The notes under the pieces were generated by a model that was given only the letters and a program-made list of their open reading frames with translations, was not told where the DNA came from and did not search any database. A stretch of DNA of 11,936 nucleotides, taken from NCBI GenBank assembly GCA_023423495.1, contig JAFAFM010000176.1, forward strand, positions 1 to 11,936, read 5' to 3'. This document shows positions 6,048-11,936 of this stretch, piece by piece (within the stretch, counting starts at the first letter, position 1; each line of letters begins with the position of its first letter). The position numbers and the translations under genes are program-made. The DNA is from Armatimonadota bacterium. Lineage in GTDB: Bacteria > Armatimonadota > Fimbriimonadia > Fimbriimonadales > Fimbriimonadaceae.

Positions 6048-6084
6048 GGTAAGCGGAATAGCACGGAGGCGATTTCCGCTTGCC
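6048..6084 (+). promoter_or_regulatory. 11-bp hairpin in the mraZ leader
   Basis: GGTAAGCGGAA (6048-6058) pairs with TTCCGCTTGCC (6074-6084), 11 bp with a single wobble, and a 15-nt loop that contains GGAGG (6065-6069). It ends 29 nt before the chosen mraZ start. No T-run follows, so it is more likely a leader structure affecting translation or mRNA stability than a terminator. A smaller hairpin (GTAGG 5981-5985 with CCTAC 6010-6014, inner GACC/GGTC) precedes it. Confidence 0.5.
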
Positions 6085-6113
6085 CAATACAAGGATCGTG
6101 GAAGTGGACAGCA

Positions 6114-6611
6114 TTGGCAGATTTGGAACACAGCTTAGCGCCGGCAGCGTTTTCAGCATACGGTGTCCAGACCATCGATGCCAAGAATCGGCTGTTAATT
6201 CCTCGTCCGGATCGCGATATTCTTGGCGCCGACTTTGTTGCGATGCAGACCAACTATGGCTCGATCGGGCTGTATCGGTGGGTCGATTATCTCAAGAAAG
6301 TACGCTACTTGGACTCGTACGATCCACTGAGTCCGGCTACGGAGAATTACGGTCGGATGATGTTCATGGGAGTCAAGCAATCTTTGAATTGCGATCCGCA
6401 GGGAAGGGTCATTCTGCCGCAGGACCTTTTGGACCGGGCGGACATCAAGTCCGAAGTGCAGTTGCTGGGTGCACCGGGCCGACTCGAGGTTTGGTCGACG
6501 GCGGAGTTCAAGAAGTGGGAGTCCAACAAGTTAACTTACGCCGCCGATCGAATCAAGGAATTGGATCAAGCTTTCGAGGCGATGAGGGCGTACGGACGGC
6601 CAACGATCTGA
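6114..6611 (+). CDS. mraZ: MraZ, transcriptional regulator of the division and cell wall cluster
   Basis: A DNA-binding regulator with two AbrB-like repeats, each with the DxxxR motif: D22-R26 (TIDAKNRLLIP) and D94-R98 (NCDPQGRVILP). MraZ forms ring-like oligomers and binds repeats before its own operon, usually as a repressor. With TTG 6114 as start the protein has 165 residues, close to the usual 145-155. A GGAAG lies 9 nt upstream. TTG 6042 is in frame and also possible, but it would add 24 atypical residues and would place the 11-bp hairpin inside the gene; TTG 6123 is a third option. No ATG is suitably placed. The stop overlaps the rsmH start by one base (TGATG at 6609-6613). Confidence 0.9.
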   Translation: MADLEHSLAPAAFSAYGVQTIDAKNRLLIPRPDRDILGADFVAMQTNYGSIGLYRWVDYLKKVRYLDSYDPLSPATENYGRMMFMGVKQSLNCDPQGRVILPQDLLDRADIKSEVQLLGAPGRLEVWSTAEFKKWESNKLTYAADRIKELDQAFEAMRAYGRPTI

Positions 6612-7504
6612 TGGGAGCGCCGACACATGAACCGGTGATGGTGACCGAGGTTCTGGAAACCCTTGGCCTAAAAGCTGGCGACACGGTGGTGGACGGAACG
6701 TTGGGTTTGGCCGGGCACGCCGTGCGAATGATCGATATGGTTGCGCCGGATGGCCGCTTCCTCGGGGTGGATTGGGATGGGTCGATGCTGGCGCGAGCGA
6801 AAGAAAGGATTACCGAGCCAAACGGTGTCGAAGTTAAATTTCACCGTGGAGACTACAGGGAGATTCCAGAGAAGCTGGCCATGCTCAAGTGGAAGCCAAA
6901 TGGAATCCTCTTGGATCTCGGGCTGAACAGTGCGCAGATCGAGGATCCCGAGCGTGGCATAGCTTTTAAAGAAGTGGGTCCGCTCGATATGCGGATGGAT
7001 CGAAGCAGCGGCGAACCTGCGGCGGCAGTGATCAACCGAATGTCTTTGGACGAACTGGAAAGAGTTATGTGGGATCTAGGTGACGAGCGGTGGGCTCGCG
7101 CGATTGCCCGAAAGATCGTGGAGCGTCGCAAGGAGTCGCCACTTCGCACGACACAGGATTTGGTGGATTGCGTGTTGGCAGCGGTGCCGGTTCGGGCGAG
7201 AGATAAGCGTATACACGCCGCGACTCGCACTTTCCAGGCATTCCGCATTTACGTCAATAACGAATTGGATGAGTTGGAAGAGGCGATCGAGGAGATCGCA
7301 AAGACGCTTGCGCCCGGTGGCACGTTGGCCGTCCTTAGCTACCATTCCGGCGAGGACAGAGCCGCCAAGCAAGCAATGAAAAGTTTATCGGAGGAAGGCT
7401 TCAGCGAGATTTACCGAAAGCCGAAGACTCCCTCCGAACAAGAGGTCGCCATGAATCCGCGTAGCCGTAGCGCTAAGTTGCGGGCTGTTCGGAGGCATGG
7501 ATAA
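6611..7504 (+). CDS. rsmH: 16S rRNA (cytosine-1402-N4) methyltransferase
   Basis: A 297-residue SAM-dependent methyltransferase that methylates N4 of C1402 in the decoding site of 16S rRNA (formerly MraW). Visible motifs are HEPVMVTEVL (6-15), the SAM-binding loop DGTLGLAGHA (28-37), VDWD (53-56), LLDLGLNS (100-107), PERGIAF (113-119), GPLDMRMD (123-130), ARAIARKIV (162-170), TRTFQAFRIYVNNEL (205-219), SYHSGEDR (243-250) and NPRSRSAKLRA (282-292). The SAM loop has Ala34 where most members have Gly, and SYHSGED replaces the common SFHSLED. The ATG shares one base with the mraZ stop, which suggests coupled translation. The same frame is open upstream through mraZ, but residues before this ATG do not resemble the family. 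Confidence 0.97.
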   Translation: MGAPTHEPVMVTEVLETLGLKAGDTVVDGTLGLAGHAVRMIDMVAPDGRFLGVDWDGSMLARAKERITEPNGVEVKFHRGDYREIPEKLAMLKWKPNGILLDLGLNSAQIEDPERGIAFKEVGPLDMRMDRSSGEPAAAVINRMSLDELERVMWDLGDERWARAIARKIVERRKESPLRTTQDLVDCVLAAVPVRARDKRIHAATRTFQAFRIYVNNELDELEEAIEEIAKTLAPGGTLAVLSYHSGEDRAAKQAMKSLSEEGFSEIYRKPKTPSEQEVAMNPRSRSAKLRAVRRHG

Positions 7505-7550
7505 GGTAAGTCGGCCAAGGGGACAAGGATGGCCCCGCTTTAGGATGGAG

Positions 7551-7555
7551 AGGAG
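7551..7555 (+). promoter_or_regulatory. Shine-Dalgarno of the ftsL-like gene
   Basis: AGGAG lies 6 nt before ATG 7562, in a purine-rich stretch (GGATGGAGAGGAG), and supports that start. The 57-nt gap after rsmH contains no other signal that I can support. Confidence 0.6.
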
Positions 7556-7561
7556 CTTAGG

Positions 7562-7933
7562 ATGAGCGCATTACCAATTGCAAAACCGAGAATACAGGCG
7601 CAACCACGACTGCGAGTTGTGGAAGGAACGCTGCCTTCTGTGGGCACCATGTGCCTCCAAGGCGCAGTTGCGTTTGTCATTGTCACAACGTTCGTTTTCG
7701 GCGCTAGCAGCCTCTTTGGCCACGTGATGGTCGAGAAGGCCCGCAGAGAAGGAATCAGCGCGGGGCGACGACTTCAGACTGCCCTACAGGGTCAGTCTAA
7801 CCTCGCCGCTGAGCTGGAGTCCCTATCGGACATAGCTCGTCTGGAGCTTTGGGCAAAGCAGAATGGCTTTGTCGCTCCCGATGTGCTTCCTAAACCGTCT
7901 GGAAGTAATCGTGTCCTCGTCGCCCGACATTAA
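7562..7933 (+). CDS. ftsL: FtsL-like septum formation protein
   Basis: A 123-residue bitopic protein: a cytoplasmic N-terminus of about 28 residues, one membrane helix at about 29-53 (TMCLQGAVAFVIVTTFVFG...), then a heptad-like helical stretch (about 56-95) ending IARLELWAKQNGFVAPD. This tail resembles the end of FtsL and DivIC proteins (IARLE..A...G...P). FtsL sequences diverge strongly, so the call rests on size, topology, this tail and its place between rsmH and ftsI. It would form the FtsQ-FtsB-FtsL complex that recruits and activates the septal synthase. AGGAG lies 6 nt before the ATG. Its 3' end overlaps ftsI by 23 nt. Confidence 0.78.
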   Translation: MSALPIAKPRIQAQPRLRVVEGTLPSVGTMCLQGAVAFVIVTTFVFGASSLFGHVMVEKARREGISAGRRLQTALQGQSNLAAELESLSDIARLELWAKQNGFVAPDVLPKPSGSNRVLVARH

Positions 7934-9677
7934 TAACGGCCGCCTGAAGCTGGTCAGTATCGGCTGCATGGCCCTATTCGGGGCGGCCGTTTACAGCCAA
8001 GTCCGCGTTCAAGTCCTGGAAAGCGGCTCAATCCAGCAGCGCGCGATAGATTCGAAGCGATTTGTCGTGACCGAATCGACCGAGCCCAAGCGAGGGCGCA
8101 TTCTTTCTTCGGACGGCAAGGTGCTGGCCAGAGACCAAGGTGTTTATGCCTTGCACCTCGGAGTTGACAAGGTTCCCAAAACCGCCGGCTTCTACCTGGA
8201 ACTGGCAGAGGCCGCGGGAATGTCAGCTTCGGAAGTGCGCGAGCTTATGTCTGGCTCAGGGCGGGACATCATCTGGCCCCCCACCTTAACCGCCGAGCAG
8301 CGAAAGAAGATTCAATCCGTCAAGAGCAAGTGGCGGGCAGACAACCTTTCCGCGGACGCAACCGGCGAACGGTTCTATCCGCTTGGCGCCGCCGCCAGCT
8401 CGGTGGTCGGAATGATTGCCAAGGATGGAGCTCGAAAGGGAATCGAAGCCGCGTTAGTCGAGGAAATCAGCGGTATCAAGGGTCAGGCAACAGGTTTGGT
8501 CGACCGCACCGGCGCATTTCTGCCCATGCGGATGAAGGATGAAACTCGGGAGGTTGTCCACGGTTCTGACGTCGAGCTCACCCTCGACTCTCATCTGCAG
8601 CAGGTTGCCTTTGAAGCGGTCAAGCGATCCGTCGAATCCCACAAAGCCGAAGCGGGCATTGCCATTGTTTTAGAGCCCAAATCCGGGGATGTCCTTGCCA
8701 TGGCCAACTGGCCAACTTATGACCCCAAGAATGGCCAGGGTCCGGACGGAAAACCCGCAGATTTCAATCCTAACATCATGGGCTATTGGGAGCCCGGCTC
8801 CACGATGAAAATTCTCACCGAGGCCAAGGCTCTGGAAGACGAGAAGGTCTCCACCAATTGGACGAGGGTTTGTAACGGAACTCTAACGAAGGGTCCCTAC
8901 CGAATTCAGTGCGACAAACACGCAGGAACACGAGCTCATGGCGCCTTGGACTTGGAGCGGGCGATCGCCATGAGTTGCAACGTCAGCGCCGCCGAATGGG
9001 CATGTTTGATCGGCTACGAACCGTATAAGCAATTCCTATCAGATTTGGGATTCCTGAGTCGGCCCCAAATTGGACTGCCTTATGTAAAGGCAGGACGGAT
9101 TTTTGAGGAAGAGGTTGCCAAAACCCATCAACTGATGTGCTGGGGATTTGGGCAATCGCTAGACGTCACGCCCTTGAATCTTGCTGCCGGCTTCAGCTCA
9201 CTCGGCAATAACGGAGTCTGGATGCAGCCTCGACTGATTAAGTCGGTGGGTGGAGTAGTACGTGATCCAGTCGAAGGCAAGCGGGTCTTCTCACAAGACA
9301 CCTGCGAAAAGATGATGCAGTACATGGAAGCCGTATTCGATTCCGAACGCGGCACGGGCAAGAGTCTTAAGATCGAGGGCTATCCCATGGCGGGAAAGAC
9401 CGGAACGGCCCAGCGCCTAGGCCGGGGCAGTGGCTACGTTGCAAACTTCGTCGGCTTCCTGCCCGCAAAGAATCCTAAAGCGATGATTTTGGTGATGATC
9501 GATCACCCAACGGCAAAGGGATACTATGGTGCCCAGGTCGCAGGGCCGGTATATTCCGAGATCGCGAGAGCGGTCATTCGCCGCTTCGGAATTCCTCCTA
9601 CTTCAGGTACACATGAAGGCGTGAAGGCTCCGGTTGCTCCCACGGTTGAAGTCGAGGTCAGGCAAGCTTCTCAATGA
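7911..9677 (+). CDS. ftsI: Septal peptidoglycan transpeptidase (penicillin-binding protein 3 type)
   Basis: A class B penicillin-binding protein of 588 residues that cross-links peptidoglycan at the division septum. An N-terminal membrane anchor (about 12-30) is followed by the dimerisation domain start PKRGRILSSDGKVLA and a transpeptidase domain with SxxK (S297-T-M-K300, in PGSTMK), SxN (S355-C-N357) and KTGT (496-499, AGKTGTAQR). I chose GTG 7911 because GGAAG sits 5 nt upstream (7901-7905) and the protein then begins just before the anchor. ATG 7863 is in frame but lies 71 nt inside ftsL without a ribosome site. The C-terminus has no PASTA domain, unlike many Gram-positive homologues. Its TGA overlaps the murE ATG (ATGA at 9674-9677). 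Ser297 is the expected beta-lactam target. Confidence 0.94.
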   Translation: MSSSPDINNGRLKLVSIGCMALFGAAVYSQVRVQVLESGSIQQRAIDSKRFVVTESTEPKRGRILSSDGKVLARDQGVYALHLGVDKVPKTAGFYLELAEAAGMSASEVRELMSGSGRDIIWPPTLTAEQRKKIQSVKSKWRADNLSADATGERFYPLGAAASSVVGMIAKDGARKGIEAALVEEISGIKGQATGLVDRTGAFLPMRMKDETREVVHGSDVELTLDSHLQQVAFEAVKRSVESHKAEAGIAIVLEPKSGDVLAMANWPTYDPKNGQGPDGKPADFNPNIMGYWEPGSTMKILTEAKALEDEKVSTNWTRVCNGTLTKGPYRIQCDKHAGTRAHGALDLERAIAMSCNVSAAEWACLIGYEPYKQFLSDLGFLSRPQIGLPYVKAGRIFEEEVAKTHQLMCWGFGQSLDVTPLNLAAGFSSLGNNGVWMQPRLIKSVGGVVRDPVEGKRVFSQDTCEKMMQYMEAVFDSERGTGKSLKIEGYPMAGKTGTAQRLGRGSGYVANFVGFLPAKNPKAMILVMIDHPTAKGYYGAQVAGPVYSEIARAVIRRFGIPPTSGTHEGVKAPVAPTVEVEVRQASQ

Positions 9678-11161
9678 GGATTTCCGAGTTGCTAAGCGAG
9701 GCGAGGGTGACCCCGCTTGCTTTGTTGGACGCGGAAGTATCGTCACTAAGCCAAGATTCCCGCAGTCTGCAGCCGGGCGCCCTCTTTGTCTGCAATCCCG
9801 GAACAATCAACGACTCTCACGCTTACCTTGAGGCGGCAAAGGCGAGCGGCGCGTCCGCCGCGGTTGTATGGTCGGCATCTGGATTTCAAGAAGCAAAGCG
9901 TGTTGGTTTGCCTGCTTTTCAGCTTCACGAGGAGCGGGTGCACTTCAACGATGCCATCTGCCGAATCTGCAACACCTTCTATGGTTATCCCACGCGCAAT
10001 ATGAAGGTAGTCGGGGTAACTGGCACCAATGGCAAAACGACAACCGCATGGCTGATCCGCGACATGCTTGCGGCTCTCGGTTTAAAAAGTGGCTACCTGG
10101 GGACATTAGGCTTTCAACTCCCCGATGAAGACCGCGAACTAGGAAACACCACGCCGTTCCCGGTCGAACTTTGGTCGCTGCTCGCGGAAGCTCGAGACAA
10201 TGGCGTGGAGGCTATGGCCATGGAAGTGTCCTCCCATGCCTTGGCCGAGCATCGAAGCGAGTACGTGGAGTTTGATGTTGGGGTCTTCACGAACCTGACC
10301 CAGGATCATCTCGACTTCCATGGATCGATGGAGGAGTACGAGGCTGCGAAGGGCAGGTTGTTCCTTGAATTGCCACAGCAGACCTCAAAGGCATTTCGCG
10401 GCGCTTTGAACATGGACGATACGGCTGCTGCGAGCCTTTCCCATAACTTGGGGCACGCGGCGGTTCGCTACTGGACGCAGGACTGCGAATACGACATTGG
10501 AATTGGAAAGCGGAGCGTAGCGGTGGACTCAATACAGGCCGAGCTTTGCGCGGGATCAGAGCGCATCGAAGTGACAGTTCGTTTGGGCGGGGACTACAAT
10601 GTCGAGAACCTGATCTCTGCCACGAGCGGAGTTATTGCGCTTGGTTACAACCTGTCCGATTTGAAGGAAGCCATCGAGCAGGTTCGTCCCGTACCTGGGC
10701 GGTTTGAAGCCGTCTCCAGCGATACCGGAATTGGCGTCTTGGTCGACTACGCGCACACACCCGATGCGTTGGAAAAGTTGCTCGATGCCGTCCGGCCACT
10801 CACCAAGGGTCGAGTGATTACAGTATTCGGTTGTGGTGGAGATCGCGACAGAACGAAGCGGCCCAAAATGGCCAGAGCGGCAAGCGAGCGCAGCGACATC
10901 ACGGTCGTGACAAGCGACAACCCTCGTACTGAGGATCCGCAGTCGATCTTGGATGAGGTGCTTACCGGCATTGTGGCGGGTCGGGAATCGGTGGATATCA
11001 TCGACCGGTGCGAGGCGATCAAACATGCGGTGAAGCTGGCACGACCGGGAGATGTGGTCGTCATCGCTGGTAAAGGGCACGAGAATTACCAGATCATCGG
11101 TCGGACGAAGTACCCGATGGATGACCGCGTTATGGCCCGCGAGGCGTTGGAGGCTCGGTGA
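9674..11161 (+). CDS. murE: UDP-MurNAc-L-Ala-D-Glu:meso-diaminopimelate ligase
   Basis: A 495-residue Mur ligase that adds the third amino acid to the peptidoglycan stem peptide in the cytoplasm, using ATP. Visible are the ATP loop GVTGTNGKTTT (114-124), the substrate motif NTTPFP (158-163), MEVSSHAL (183-190), NLTQDHLDFHGSMEEYEAAKGRLF (start 207) with K226 the likely carbamylated Lys, the HTPDAL region (361-366), GCGGDRDRTKRPKM (start 387), DNPR (415-418) and GKGHENYQ (467-474). DNPR is the known signature for meso-diaminopimelate rather than lysine. The length matches the family. The start overlaps the ftsI stop by 4 nt, and the end overlaps the murF GTG by 4 nt. Confidence 0.96.
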   Translation: MRISELLSEARVTPLALLDAEVSSLSQDSRSLQPGALFVCNPGTINDSHAYLEAAKASGASAAVVWSASGFQEAKRVGLPAFQLHEERVHFNDAICRICNTFYGYPTRNMKVVGVTGTNGKTTTAWLIRDMLAALGLKSGYLGTLGFQLPDEDRELGNTTPFPVELWSLLAEARDNGVEAMAMEVSSHALAEHRSEYVEFDVGVFTNLTQDHLDFHGSMEEYEAAKGRLFLELPQQTSKAFRGALNMDDTAAASLSHNLGHAAVRYWTQDCEYDIGIGKRSVAVDSIQAELCAGSERIEVTVRLGGDYNVENLISATSGVIALGYNLSDLKEAIEQVRPVPGRFEAVSSDTGIGVLVDYAHTPDALEKLLDAVRPLTKGRVITVFGCGGDRDRTKRPKMARAASERSDITVVTSDNPRTEDPQSILDEVLTGIVAGRESVDIIDRCEAIKHAVKLARPGDVVVIAGKGHENYQIIGRTKYPMDDRVMAREALEAR

Positions 11162-11936
11162 GATCAATCTCTCTGGCCCAGCTTTCGGAGATCGTCGGAG
11201 GTTCTTTGTCGGGCGAGCCGACGCAAGAGATAACCGGATTCGCGACGGACTCCCGCGAGGTCAAACCTGGTGACCTGTTTCTGGCCATCAAGGGCGCGAA
11301 TGTAGATGGACATGACTTCGATGAGCAGGTGCTCGCGCGTGGTGCGGCGGGCCTGCTAGTCGAACGTGAAGTAATGGGGCCGCACGTTTTGGTTCCCAAC
11401 CTGGTTGAGGCCCTGGCCAAGCTTGCCTTGCACTTTCGAAACATCTATGCAGGGCCTGTGGTCGGAATTACCGGCAGTGCCGGCAAGACGACGACTAAAG
11501 AGTTTATTGCCGCCGCTCTTAGTCCACTTGGGTTCATTGCCAAAACGGAGGGCAACCGCAACACGGAATTCACGGCGCCTTTGCTTTGGCCCGAGGTTCT
11601 GCCGGAAACTAAGGCAGTGGTCATCGAGATGGCCATGAGGGGGGCAGGGCAAATTTCGCACCTGGCCTCATTTTCTAAACCGACGCACGCAGTGGTTACG
11701 AATATTGGATGGTCTCATGCCAGCGAAGTGGGTTCGCGGGACGGCATTGCGCACGCAAAAGCAGAGTTATTGGAGGCATTGCCGCCTGATGGAGTCGCGA
11801 TTTTGCCGTCCGACGATGATTACAGTGCCTTCCTTTCCGAAAAGGCAAACAACCGACAAATCTACACTTTCGGTTGGTCCGAATCCGCCGATTGCCGAAT
11901 CATTGGGGTCGATTCAGCGGGGTGGGAGGGCTGCAC
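11158..11936 (+). CDS. murF: UDP-MurNAc-tripeptide:D-Ala-D-Ala ligase, 3' end beyond window
   Basis: The first 259 codons of MurF, which adds D-Ala-D-Ala to complete the UDP-MurNAc-pentapeptide. It begins with GTG at 11158, overlapping the murE TGA (GTGA), and the frame is open to the window edge. Seen are the N-terminal uridine-binding domain (GFATDSREVKPGDLFLAIKG from residue 27), the ATP loop GITGSAGKTTT (103-113), KTEGNRNTE (129-137), EMAMRGAGQI (157-166) and ITNIG-like VTNIGWSH (180-187), with K201 (AHAKAEL) as the likely carbamylated Lys. The ATP loop has Ala where Asn is common. EMAMRG wording also occurs in cyanobacterial and Deinococcus MurF. No ATG lies near the start, so GTG is well supported by position. 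Confidence 0.93.
   Translation, partial: MRSISLAQLSEIVGGSLSGEPTQEITGFATDSREVKPGDLFLAIKGANVDGHDFDEQVLARGAAGLLVEREVMGPHVLVPNLVEALAKLALHFRNIYAGPVVGITGSAGKTTTKEFIAAALSPLGFIAKTEGNRNTEFTAPLLWPEVLPETKAVVIEMAMRGAGQISHLASFSKPTHAVVTNIGWSHASEVGSRDGIAHAKAELLEALPPDGVAILPSDDDYSAFLSEKANNRQIYTFGWSESADCRIIGVDSAGWEGC

Noticed and set aside
6080..6610. Upstream extension of the rsmH frame that would make a 474-residue protein
   Set aside because: These codons lie over mraZ in another frame and do not resemble any protein; ATG 6611 gives the normal RsmH length and N-terminus.
7513..7536. Possible hairpin between rsmH and ftsL (GGCCA with TGGCC)
   Set aside because: Only five pairs, a long loop and no T-run; not distinguishable from chance.
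10556..11167. A 203-codon minus-strand frame opposite murE
   Set aside because: It lies fully across the well-supported murE gene, has no ribosome site or recognisable domain, and is explained by codon bias on the other strand.

Overview
The window (about 11.9 kb, moderately GC-rich) is almost entirely chromosomal housekeeping DNA from a bacterium that makes meso-diaminopimelate peptidoglycan. Clues to the lineage are a MurE with the DNPR motif, a methionine synthase whose folate domain reads like the actinobacterial/Deinococcus type, several TTG or GTG starts, and weak Shine-Dalgarno use. An Armatimonadota-like (Fimbriimonas-type) organism would fit, but that is a low-confidence inference from gene style, not from a search. 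I see no tRNA, rRNA, insertion sequence, CRISPR array or prophage.

Layout. (1) 1-570, plus strand: the tail of an unrecognised gene, a GC-rich hairpin, rpsT (ribosomal protein S20) and a terminator-like hairpin shared with the convergent genes. (2) 579-3810, minus strand: read in transcription order, a possible 60-residue small protein, a short MetH-like methionine synthase holding only the homocysteine and methyl-folate modules, an exported two-domain FKBP prolyl isomerase, and a one-domain cytosolic FKBP whose start overlaps the previous stop. (3) 3811-3942: a divergent intergenic stretch with a strong terminator-like hairpin just ahead of the next plus-strand gene. (4) 3943-5820, plus: an ABC exporter half-transporter with TTG start and Asp in place of the catalytic Glu. 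(5) 5821-6113: a leader region with a dyad, a possible promoter, TTCCCA repeats that could be MraZ sites, and an 11-bp hairpin. (6) 6114-11936, plus: the start of the division and cell wall (dcw) cluster, mraZ-rsmH-ftsL-ftsI-murE-murF, the last gene cut by the window edge.

The dcw genes are tightly packed: 1-nt overlap mraZ/rsmH, 57-nt gap rsmH/ftsL, 23-nt overlap ftsL/ftsI, 4-nt overlaps ftsI/murE and murE/murF. This suggests one transcript with translational coupling. MraZ would regulate it, RsmH modifies 16S rRNA, FtsL and FtsI build the septum, and MurE and MurF add the third residue and the D-Ala-D-Ala to the peptidoglycan precursor.

No clearly undescribed system is visible. The most unusual points are the domain-reduced MetH with no cobalamin modules beside it, the lone ABC half-transporter with a degenerate-type Walker B, and the structured leader of the dcw operon.
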